A stretch of 64,000 nucleotides of DNA from Beta vulgaris subsp. vulgaris (Eukaryota; Streptophyta; Magnoliopsida; Caryophyllales; Amaranthaceae), in assembly GCF_026745355.1 (NCBI RefSeq), contig NC_079206.1, positions 7,539,531-7,603,530 on the forward strand, in the 5' to 3' direction. Within the stretch, counting starts at the first letter, position 1, and the number at the start of each line of letters is the position of its first letter. Below are positions 47,138 to 58,200 of the stretch, in pieces. Made by a program: the position numbers and the translations under genes. The notes below the pieces were generated by a model, which saw only the letters and a program-made list of their open reading frames with translations, made no database searches and was not told the origin of the DNA.

Positions 47138-48980
47138 CTCGCTTAAAAGACCGAGTCTCTAAGCCTAAAGTCTTTATGAATTTAAAAATTGACGTTGTCG
47201 AGTCTGAACCAACTAATTTTAAACAAGCTTCTAAATATTCTCGTTGGTGTCAAGCCATGCTTGACGAATATAAGGCTTTAATTAATAATAACATATGGGA
47301 GTTGGTACCTCGCAACTATGATAAGAATTTTACTTGGTTGTAAGTGGGTTTATCGGATTAAATATAATTCTGATGGTTCTGTGGAGCGGTTCAAAGCCAG
47401 TTTTTGGAAATCACCAGCAGGCAAGTATTGATTACTTTGAAAGCTTTAGTCCTATTGTTAAACCTATACTATTGTTCGCTTGGTTCTTACTATTGTTGTT
47501 TCCCTTAAATGGTCTATTCGTCAATTAGATGTCAAAAATGCATTTCTTCATGGTTTTCTTAATGAAAAGGTTTATATGCGTCAACCTCCGGGTTTTATTC
47601 ATCCATCTAAACCTACTCATATTTATCGTCTTTGTAAGTCCATTTATGGTTTGAAACAAGCTCCTCGAGCTTGGTTTTCTAGGTTCAGTAAATTTCTCTT
47701 ACCTATTGGTTTCAAGTGCAGCAGTTGTGATACTTCTATGTTCACTCTAAAATATCGTGGCCATCTTATTATTCTTCTGTTATATGTTGATGACATTGTC
47801 CTTACCGATAGTAGTCCTTCTCTTGTCACAAAATTCATTTATGTTCTTTCTTCTCAGTTTGCTATGAAGGATTTAGGGGATCTTCAACATAAGTATGTTT
47901 CTGATTTACTCCGTAAATTTCATGTTCATACTGTTAAACCAATTACTACACCTGTTGTCTCTAGAGTAACATTGTCTTTACTTGATGGAGAGCTTCTTGC
48001 TGATCCCACAGATTATCGTAGTATGGTTGGTGCATTGTAGTACTTAACTATGACTCGTCCAGATATTACTTATACTGTTAATAGAGGTGGGTGTGGGTCG
48101 GGCCGAGCCTGTTCACGGGCTCGACCCGCGGGTTTGAGTAAATGGCGGCTCGGGCCGGGCCCGGGCCCATGAGTGCTGGGCCGGGCTTGAAATTTAGAAA
48201 AGTGTCCACGACCCGACCTAGGCCCGCGGGTCGAGCACGTCTTCCCGCGGGCCGGCCCACGCGGGCTCGTGCCGGTGCGGGCCGGAAATAAAATTTCGTG
48301 ACCGTGACAGGCCCGCGACCCACGTAGGGGACAACGGGTCGGGCCGAGCCGGGCCTCGAGCGGGCTCGTGTCGGGCAGGGCCCAAATCGTGTCGGCCCGA
48401 CCCATGCCGACCTGTAGCTGTTAATATGGTGTCTCAGTTTATGCATGGTCCTCGTATTACTCACCTTCATGCTGTGAAAAGATTTTTCAAATATATGCAA
48501 GGCACTTTGGATTTTGGTCTATTTTTATCTAGCAGCAGTTTTCCTACTATTGTTATTGCCTATTCTGATGCAGATTGGGTAGGATGTCCTGACACGCGAC
48601 GTTCTACTACTAGTTATACTGATTTTCTTGAGAAGAATCTCATTTCCTGACGTTCGAAAAAGCAACCTACTGTCTCCAAGTCCTCCACTGAAGCTGAGTA
48701 CAAGGCAGTTGCCTACACGGCTGCAGTAACTATTTGGCTCAAGCAACTTCTTGCTGATATTGGCCATTTTCTCCGTCGTCTTGTGATTGTATATTGTGAC
48801 AATGTCTCTACTACTTATCTCAGTGCTAATCCAGTCCATCATGATCGTAGCAAACATATTGACGTCAATTATCATTTTGTTCGAGGAATGGTTGCCAAGG
48901 GGGTCTTATTGTTCGACATGTTCCTATTCAGTCTCAGGTTGCTGACATTTTTACTAAGGTCCTATCTACTGACTTGTTTA
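47138..48980 (+). pseudogene. Copia reverse transcriptase/RNase H remnant
   Basis: Pol pieces appear in order. WCQAMLDEYKALINNNIWEL starts the reverse transcriptase, QLDVKNAFLHGFLNEKVYM and YGLKQAPRAWF follow, then the catalytic-site motif YVDDI, then DLLRKFH and TRPDITYTVN. After the nested element come AYSDADWVGCPDTRRS and SSTEAEYKA of RNase H. The frame is broken near 47343 and again near 47480-47530; there is a loss after GDL near 47880, a TAG at 48038 and a TGA at 48648. It cannot give a working enzyme. Confidence 0.9.
48083..48417. mobile_element. GC-rich hAT-like MITE nested in Copia pol
   Basis: The element of 335 bp splits the Copia frame between codons for TYTVN and MVSQF. A perfect 8 bp duplication CTGTTAAT flanks it (48075-48082 and 48418-48425). 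The ends AGAGGTGGG and the inverted CCGACCTGTAG are imperfect TIRs extended by GGGTCGGGCCGA. The interior is made of GGGCCGGGC/GCCCGGCCC-type palindromes and is far more GC-rich than the surroundings. An 8 bp duplication fits the hAT superfamily. Confidence 0.8.
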
Positions 48981-49032
48981 CTAAACATCGTACCAATCTA
49001 TCCGTTGTTTCACCCCATACAGATTGAGGGGG

Positions 49033-49167
49033 TGTATTGGGTAATATTATATGTAAAAGGGATAATGGTCTTTTACGAGTCATAGGTCTGTATTGTAAAC
49101 ATTATATATATTGAATGGCAGGGTTAACCTACTCAAGGTTAACACAATTATTCTCAACACTCGTACA
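49033..49167 (+). repeat. 3' LTR of the Copia element
   Basis: It starts TGTATTGGGTAAT right after the purine tract and ends ACACTCGTACA. It is followed by ACGG, matching the bases before the 5' LTR. Confidence 0.9.
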
Positions 49168-49650
49168 ACGGGAGATAGGACAGGAATTTCCTGGTCTGGA
49201 CAGACTCTAGTTCGAATTTTGGTTCAGGTCCAAATTTGCACACCGAATTTTTTAGTATTTTGTCATGTTCATAATTGTTAATGATATAATAAAAAAACGT
49301 TTAAAGGAACATATTATTGTAGATAGTATTATAAAAAGATGCATCTAAGTTCTAACCATATTAAATGGACATATTTATAACTTTCCTTCTAAACGTATCA
49401 CATTCATATAGTTGTGTTGATGATATATAATTTTGATCATTTGATATGGTAGATGATGATGATTAGTTATTGGTAAGTAGCAATGCAAAGCTTGTTGAGA
49501 TGAGATAAGATGAGTTTGCCTCACAGCATATGTAGTATTACATATATTCTAAAAGTTATTATATTGTGATATTGATTGAAATTTCTGTATTCCACATTAT
49601 TACCGTTTCGATTATAGTCACATTATCATCATACATGATTAATGTATGCA

Positions 49651-49826
49651 AATGTATATCATGTTCTAAATCAATGTATATCATTCTCTAAAACAATATA
49701 TATCATGTTCTAAATCAATGAGTAACATGTTCTAAACGATGTACATCATGTTCTAAAACGATGTACATCATGTTCTAAAATGGTGTACATCATTTTCTAA
49801 AACGATGTACATCATGTTCTAAAATT
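49651..49826 (+). repeat. ~22 bp tandem repeat, about eight copies
   Basis: The unit is close to CGATGTACATCATGTTCTAA plus AA. Copies on the right are nearly identical while those on the left have drifted. The unit contains the palindromic core ATGTACAT. Confidence 0.85.
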
Positions 49827-50231
49827 CAAAACAGGTTTAAAATTTTCAGAACACACTTATCAGCATAAATATAGGAAATATCATCATTAAAAGCGATAAC
49901 TTTCTGATTATCAACGCAATCAAATATATTTGGGCTCCTCCATGACAAATAGCTAATATCACGAAGCCAAGGATATCAAACTTTTAATTGACTAGTTTGA
50001 TGGTTTGCAGGTCACACATATTTCCCTAGAAGAAAATCTAGCGGCCTATCCTATGCTTATACAGGTTAAGAGACTGAAGTCAAGTGCCAAAGAATCAGGG
50101 TCAGCAGGGCCATTTAAACTATAAAGTTATTCAAGATATTTCAGAGTCGGTTCCATAGCCACTTAATCCAATAAAAACAAATTAAAAATAGGTTACTTTT
50201 GTCAATTATCCAAAGTCTGTAAATACACTAA

Positions 50232-50454
50232 GAGCATGTTCTATTAGGCATAAAACAATTGAACTGAACTGAACTGAACTGAATTGAACTGAACTGAACT
50301 GAACTGAATTGAACTGAAATGAAATGAATAGTGATATGTGAGAGTAAAAGTATTGTCCAGAGTTAAACTGAACTGAACTGAATTGAATTGAACTTAATTG
50401 AATTGAATTGAATTGAACTAAATTAAACTGAAAATAAGCTGGGAGAACAGGCCC
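50232..50454 (-). mobile_element. MITE of the TTCAG/TTCAA repeat family, copy 2
   Basis: It is inverted relative to 40371-40574. Runs of GAACTGAACT and GAATTGAATT flank the shared core, and TAA duplications lie at both borders. Copy number of the pentamers differs between the two members. Confidence 0.75.
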
Positions 50455-52260
50455 TAAATATTTCTTTATGTATTTAAAATTATGAGATGTTGATCTTTTA
50501 CGTTATATACAGTTGTACAGACAAGAAATGACACATGCTTGTAATTAGCTATGAGAAAACAACAACGTTAGACGTCAAAAGAGTTTCGTGTAATACATGA
50601 CGTGTTATATATTTTATACTTTTACAATATCTACACACCCTATCCTGTCCATAATTATTCTACTTTTAGTATAAAAACAAATGTTAACATATAACATGTT
50701 GCCGAATTTATTTCAATTATTTTTTTAAGAAAAAAGTAACTTTTTATGATTATAACCGGTAAGTAATTCCAAATATCACTACTAAAAAGTCATATACCTC
50801 CAAAGCGTATTAGTTTGACTATTGGAAAAGATGGATGAAGTTTATCTTTGATAAGGAGCTATAACAAGTAGTAACTTATAAGTACTTTATTTGTCGAAAT
50901 GTAAAATCACTTGGAAAGTCTAGCTGATACTACTTGTTTGTTGGCTTGGTGAGGAAACATAAAGATAGGACAGGAGTTTTAACTATTAAAGCATGTTTTA
51001 GCATTCTTATCTGCCAACAAATTCACGCAAAACCACGGGTGTGGATAATGTCTTTTGGAATGATATACAGATATAGCATACAGCATACTGGTTTCGTTTG
51101 TTTGCTTTCCAAGTGACTTGTTGGCTCAAGTAAAATTACTCATGGACAAAAGAATCATATTAAATCTACATCAGAAATTAAAACTAGTATATACAAATTT
51201 TTTTGATAAAATCCAAATTTTGCAAGACCAGGATCATTGTTTGATACAACCATAAATCATTCAATAAGAGAGTATATCGCTACAATTGAGAGTAGGTGAT
51301 ATTATCATACGACACTTATAAATTTTTATCAACAAATCAATATTTCCTGCGAAATTGAAAAAACAAACCCCAAACTCTCTCACAAGTCACAAGGGGAGAA
51401 ATACTATAACTCAATAATTGGGTTAAGAAAACTCTTTAATAAAGAGAGAAGAAGATTTTGTCGTGAACATAAATTTTAAAATTTACTAAAAGAAAATAGG
51501 GGCTTACCATCAACCAAAAGATCTATAGCCCCTAGAACAACAAAAAAATTTTACGATATTGAGAGAACACGAGAATGAGAGAAAAAGGGCAAGAGGAGCA
51601 AGTAAATTACCATAGTCACGCTCTTGATAGTTTTGGCTAATATTGTGCTCGATCCACCACTGAAATACAAGATTCACGGTTGTATTATGTACTCCTTATT
51701 ACTCTTCAACCTTTTCCTCTGCAATGACTTATTTAACCAGTTCCCTCGAAATTCGAACTCTGGCTATAGAGTTCAAACAGAGATCTTAACCAAACCATAT
51801 AAACTTCTTGTTCATATATCAAAAATCTTGCAAATATTATGTCCTAAATCAGAAATGACTAGAAGGCAAACATGTCAAAACTGTCAAGTATTAACAAGCA
51901 TTCGTTCAGACATACAAACCTCTGAAGAACTGTCAGATTGATTCCGGTAATTTCAAATAAATATGAGGGACTGTCAAATTATTACAGTAACTTACTTATT
52001 ACTAGTACTTGTTTCCCCCTTCCCTCCTCTGATCTTAGAAGAATTGAGCGAGAACTCAAAAGTCTCTTTAAGACGCTTTAATCCTTGTTCTGACTACAAA
52101 GTTGGCACAGAAATGAGAATCAAAGGCGAGTTTCCACTTGCGAGCAAAGGGTTATTAATTACCTTAGTATTCATCAATGTACGAATTGCGTGAATTACCA
52201 AGAATATCACAATAATACAAGTTATTGATCTGCCAACTAAATCAAATAGCGTGAAGGTTT

Positions 52261-55200
52261 TCATATAAGGCCACAGAGACGAGGCCTAGAACAGAATTGC
52301 CTTCCATTAGCTTTCACCAACGCCATAACTCCAGCAGTCACACCAGCCCAGAGAACAGATGATACAAACTGCTGAGCATTCCGACCCACTGAAAGAGAAG
52401 AAAATCAAAAGTTTCAGTTATAGCTCATTTGATTTTCAGGCAAGTGTTGCACATAATGAAACTAGAGTGGGTCTCCCAAACCTTGGTTTAGCGAAAATGA
52501 CGTTAAAGTCAGTCCCCCTATCAACAAAGCTGAAGCCACTGGAAGATACTGCAGTGTTGTTAAATGACATAAATTAGCAGAAGGCCTAGGAAGTACACGA
52601 GTCATCATATAGTCTAATAAATGATCAGAAAAACTAAACAATTGCTGGAGGATTAGAGTCTATGTTACTCGGACTCGGATTTCCATGTCAGACACATGCG
52701 CATGTCTAAGTGTTCGACTCGTCTACTTCTAAGAAAAAATTTCATGACTTTTACCCAAAATGAAGTGTCAAACCCATGTCCAAGTGTTAGAGGATCTGAC
52801 ACGGATACTTGAGTTATAATGAAGAGTCGATTCGAGTAATATAGATTAGAGTCGTATATAAGACTCGACAACCTGCACCAATATACATACATATTTAGCT
52901 AAAACGGGGTTTAATATAAGAAGAGGGAGATGTGGGGACGCATGAAACAGCTTTCACTGAAAATAATGACGCCAAATGACTCTTATCACTATGATACACA
53001 TGGCCACATGCACATGCATATCTTCTGTTCTAAGGGTTTGTATTCAGCATAGCATCTGAAGCACTAACCATACACTATTTTGATCATGATGCATTATTGA
53101 AGCACTGTTAGATAACTTGATAATCAATGTAATAAATATCCCAGAAGCAAAAGTTCACACTGTTTGACTCACTGAAAGTGATTCGAAAGCATTAAGTTGA
53201 AAGGGTGAAGGATTGTTTCTGCCAACAGAGTAGCGACCACTGATGAGATCAATCGCATCCTGGTGAAAAGACAAAACTATAATTAGTATCCTCCCACTTC
53301 TCTCCAATATAAAAAAATAAGCCATGGTTGCATGCCTGTCTGACACCATCCTGAAAATTATTTAGATAATATCTTGAAACCGCACTCATTCCATCTGTAA
53401 TAAGTCCTCCGAGAGTCTGCTTCCCGTATCTGCAAAATTATTCATCACACTTGTCGTAAGGTAGGCACCGAGCTGAGCCTCAGACAGACTTCTGAAGATG
53501 AATTTTTTTTACCTTACAAGGTCCCTCTTGAGAGCATGGGTACCCGTGTATTCTATGCTTAGCTCATCACCTTGCTCGACCCACACTATCAGTGATGAGG
53601 TCAAGAGTAAGTTCAATTATAAATACTACCAATTAACACGATATCTCTTCAATACGAGGTCAACTAAATTAAATTCACGCAAAACTCACAGATCTTAAAC
53701 TTGTCAAACTCTTCACCACAGATAGAAATAGTATCTTCATGAGAAAATACACCACTCCTACGCAACTGTAGATCCAATGACAATCGAGCTAGGTAGCTCT
53801 GATTTAGAAACAGCATAAGATGTACATGTCAGAAAGAACATAAAAAAGAATTTTTGATAACTTTTAGCTGCTGTCCACAAAGAGAGAATTGATTATTGAC
53901 CAGTAACCTATCACATCTAAATCAATAATGTATATAAGCCCTTCAAACCTGGGTAACATTTGTTCGATCGAGGCAATCTATGCAGTTAGATCTGATGACT
54001 CCTCTTTGTTCTTCCAGCACATTTTCTCCGGAGTCTACTAAGAAGTATCTGCTAAGGAGGAAAAAAAGATTTGATACTAAGAAGTATCTGCTAAGGACAA
54101 AAAAAAAGATCTGATACTAAGAAGTATCTGCTAAGGAGAAAAAAAAAAGATTTGATGTGTTGCACAGAAATAATAAAGGGAGAAGGAGGGGAAGGGAAGT
54201 AAGCGAGCTTATCTTTTCAAGCCAAATCTTTCAACTTGGGAAGAATTTGGTTTCTTAAAATGGAAACCAAAATGGCTCCTTCAGTTTCCTTCCCTTTCTC
54301 TTCAACCAATCCATATCTAAAATAACGAAATTGGATCCATCTTTCTCTCTCTCTCCCCTCCTTTTTCTTCAAATCCTCTTATCTATACACTGTTAATCTT
54401 TTTCCTTGTTCTCCTGGCCGCTTTATATTCCTTCTTATTTCTTTCTTTTCCTTACCAAGGGGGGGGGGGGGGGGGGGGGTATGGGGGAGAGTGGAGGGGG
54501 GGGGGGGATTTGGAGTTGATCCAAAAGGATTTCTAGTCGTTAAAACTGAAAATTACCCTTGCTTTCCAAAATCCTCTGATATTTCATCGTAGAGCACGTG
54601 CAGGTTATCAAAACTTGACTTGCCACAGATGCTGTGAAAGCGAAAGGGGACATATCTGCTATTCCAACCAACAGTAGTTGTTAGAGACATGCAGTGAAGA
54701 TAATCCATCTTATTTGTCACAGCTGTTAGAGACATGCATCTTATCTATAAAGATTAGATCAGAACATGACAGGAAGGGTAGTTGAAGTAAAATTCCGAAT
54801 TGTTAGTGAATAAGTAGCTGTACACAAGACAGGTGTTCCTTCTCTGTTTCCTTTTAGGGGGCGAGGCAGAGAGTAAGATGCATCTACTAGCAATTTAGCA
54901 AATTCACTAGAAACTCAAGAATTAATATAAAGTAGCACAAATAGAAATTGCTCACTGCATATGAAACTCAAATTTTAATTCTAGGTGAAAAACTTCAACA
55001 AAAGCCTCTTTGGTCGCAACTTGAGTGAGATCTGAAAGCATCATTTACATTACAAGTCCAGAAAATACCAACTAAGAGAATATGAAAAACTTTATCCATC
55101 ACTCTGAAGTTGTTGGGAACTAACTTTATGCTCAACAATATTAAGTTATGTCATTCGCCAGATTCACAATAGCCCACATTTAAAAATCTGAATTGCAGAA

Positions 55201-58200
55201 TACATGCATTTACAGAAAAATGTGCAGTACATTAATCTCATTTACATCATCTTTTATCTTTTTTTAACTTCAGTGTTCACCTTAGATGTAAGTAATGAAG
55301 AAAGTCACCTCACGTTTGGCAGCTTCTTCATCTCAGTAGCATAAGCGCTGCTAAGTTTCCCTTCAGCACCATGCTGGTAAAACAAGAAATAGACAAAAGA
55401 CCGTCATCTTCACCATCTTTAACAAAATATGAAATACAAGTTAGAAGCTCACCCTTTTAGCTCCAACAAAGGTCTACATGCCATTCTTACAATTTTTTAA
55501 GCAATATCTGCAGCAAGAACTCTTTGTTTTCTTTTAATAGATCACTAGATCAGTAATACATTTACGAAAGAATGTATTAGGTGGAAAATAAATTCCATTA
55601 ATTGGAACCTTCACTATCAATCTAAAATTGCAGTTGAGTTGTTTATCTCATATGGTATAGCAACAAAGACCAAAAGCTAATGATTGAACTTAAATACTGT
55701 GAGCCTTATTCCTAACAAACTGGAATATTTTAGTACAAAATATGAGGAGAGCCATTGCATCACCCACACCTCAACGTCAATGAGTATATGAAGAGTGTAT
55801 TAATGATAAAACCATTGATTGTATATGGGCAGATACTCTATATTTCATATTTGGACCAAAAATGGAAATTTATCATAAGATAGCTGGATCAGAACTTGGA
55901 CATATAGTCCTTTATTGAATATGTTTCTCTCATAGAATATTACCTTTTCCAATGCTGATAGCTCAGTAATGAAATGCAGAAATCAAAAGAGAAACAAAAA
56001 AGTCTGCTTATACTAATATAAAACACAGAACTTAATACTCCTTCTGACCCTTATAGTTTGCCCCCTTTGCTTTTTCTCGGTCTCCAAGACACATGTTCTA
56101 CCATTAATATCTTTAATTACGTACTAGCTTTGATATATGAAAACTATGCATTACAAGGTAGCTAACAAGATCCCACATGATAATGTATTGTCTTATGTAT
56201 CAATGTGAATTTATTATCAAAGTAAAAAGCCAAAAACCAAATGGGGCAAACAATAAGGGTTGGGGAAGTAGTATAACAGTGCCAAGATGTAGAATGCAGA
56301 GCTGCTCTTACTTCATCAGTTAAGTCAAGTGCTAAAATCTCCCCGTATCTTTGTGATAGATCATTGAAATGGCGCTCCACTATTTTTGACTGTAATAAAT
56401 AGAAGGAAGTTACAGAAACATAATGCCCAATCAAGCTCAAAAAGCTATAAGAGTACAAGATATACCGTATCTTGATGGTTAATGATGTTTAACCGAGGTT
56501 TATAGCTTAGATCAACAATTTGCTCCCAGAGAAGTGGGATTGAACCCCGGACCTGAAATTCAACATAAGCAAATGTCTGTCCCAACAAATTCTAGAATGT
56601 ATCGTACTTCCTAGTGAATATCTAATCAATAGCTGAAGAAATATCAAGCATAGCAAAGATGTCATAACTCAGTTCTGTCCACTTCTTCGGGCACACATCT
56701 GATGGACATTGGAAACAAACATTGGAGACTAATAATACTAACAATTTAAAGCCTAAAGCAAATCAAGAATAGCATATTTCCAGCACATGACAGAATTCAA
56801 TCTGCTATCCTACCAGCATGTGCTCCCACAATAAGATAAATCGCATCACGCTAATAATTATGGTTGATGAACATAAAATTTATAGAACACTCATCACATC
56901 AACTTTAACTGCAAAAGGGGGGCACCAGTTGTTCACAAAACTATGTAGGAGTGCAACAAATAAAATGGGAGACTAAAACTCTAATATTTTAGGGAATGCT
57001 TGGATAGAGTATTATGTATTAAGGGGGTTACAGGAGACAACTAAAGATGAATGACAGTGAGTCCTGATGATGGTGAAGGGAATCAGGTTGAGGGTAACAG
57101 GTGCCTTAGGGTAGGGGGTAGTCGATAACTATTAATCCCAGAGAGGGGTAATAACTTCCCTACTGCTAGTTCCTCCCTACACCAGCACTACTTCCTTGAA
57201 CCACCTCCACTCACCTTCCTTCTTAATTTGTCCCCAAGAAATCCCCAATAGAACAAGTACGACCTTAATGAAATCTCAACACTATGTCTAGGGAATTTAA
57301 CAATCAATTGTTGGTGCACAGGTGAATACGAATATCACAAGGAACTCTGGCTTAATAAATTCATAGATAAATAATGTGTATATATATAGCAGCATCATGT
57401 CTTTCTTTAACAGAGAGTGAGGGATAACCTAGTGGTTAGAGCTTCCTTCCCGGTTCCAGGAGGTCCTGGGATCGATTCTCACCCTTGGCAAGTTGGATCC
57501 CCTTTATTCCCCCAACTTGTCAAGGTTTGTCCTTACCTTATTAAAAAAAAAATGTCTTTCTTTAACAATCGTAGCGCTTGACAAGTAAAATAATATTAGA
57601 GTTCCAAGTACACAAGGATGTGATCAAACTTCCCATATATGCTTAAAATCTCACAAAGCTTTCAAGGCTAGATGCATGAGTACTTTGAAGAATAACGATG
57701 TCATTACAAAAAAGGGGATTGGTTTTAGCTATCTTATAATGGCACTCCCACTTCATTATTTTTTCAGGAGCAAGTGGACATGCCATCATAAATTGATGAA
57801 GCGTACGAATTTACCCTGGACCCATATCCACAAAAGGCCCAGGAAGGTCAAACAAAAGGACATATGTAAGCGTACTTTATTCCGAACACTTGACTATGAC
57901 AAATAACCTTTTTTGATTCATTGACGACCATTGTCTAATGTTAATCTTTCACGTACATCTAGAACCAACACCATATATAAGTGAGAAATAAGGCACTAAC
58001 ATTCTACTCTATTAAATTCAAAAGTATCCTAAACCCTAAGTAATGACTTATACACTAGAATGATGTAATACAAGAGCTACGAACTTAAACAGTCTTTTCA
58101 AGCAACTTAGTTTTAGTGAAAACAAAGGCTAACAAGCATCAAAATAATAATTGCTGTTTCAACACAGAGAGAAAGGAAAAATCATATTCCTACTATCTTT

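Larger units (their letters stand above)
46599..49167 (+). mobile_element. Decayed Copia retrotransposon with short LTRs
   Basis: The 5' LTR (46599-46730, 132 bp) and 3' LTR (49033-49167, 135 bp) share most positions but differ at many, so the insertion is old. A primer binding site TGGTATCA, complementary to initiator tRNA-Met, starts at 46731. A purine tract GATTGAGGGGG precedes the 3' LTR. ACGG flanks both ends as a probable target duplication. Gag, protease and integrase are absent: a GC-rich segment (46740-47120) leads straight into the reverse transcriptase. Very short LTRs suggest the Ale/Retrofit lineage. A hAT-like element is nested at 48083-48417. Confidence 0.85.
49168..52260. other. 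Spacer between Copia remnant and SAC8
   Basis: No convincing gene. It contains a 22 bp tandem array (49651-49826) and a TTCAG-family MITE (50232-50454). Open frames at 50934-51116, 51624-51941 and 51963-52193 are short, AT-rich and unlike any family I know. The SAC8 3' UTR should occupy the last few hundred bases. Confidence 0.6.

Noticed and set aside
47500..48900. Possible active retrotransposon
   Set aside because: Several frameshifts, two stop codons, missing gag and integrase, and a nested insertion rule out activity.
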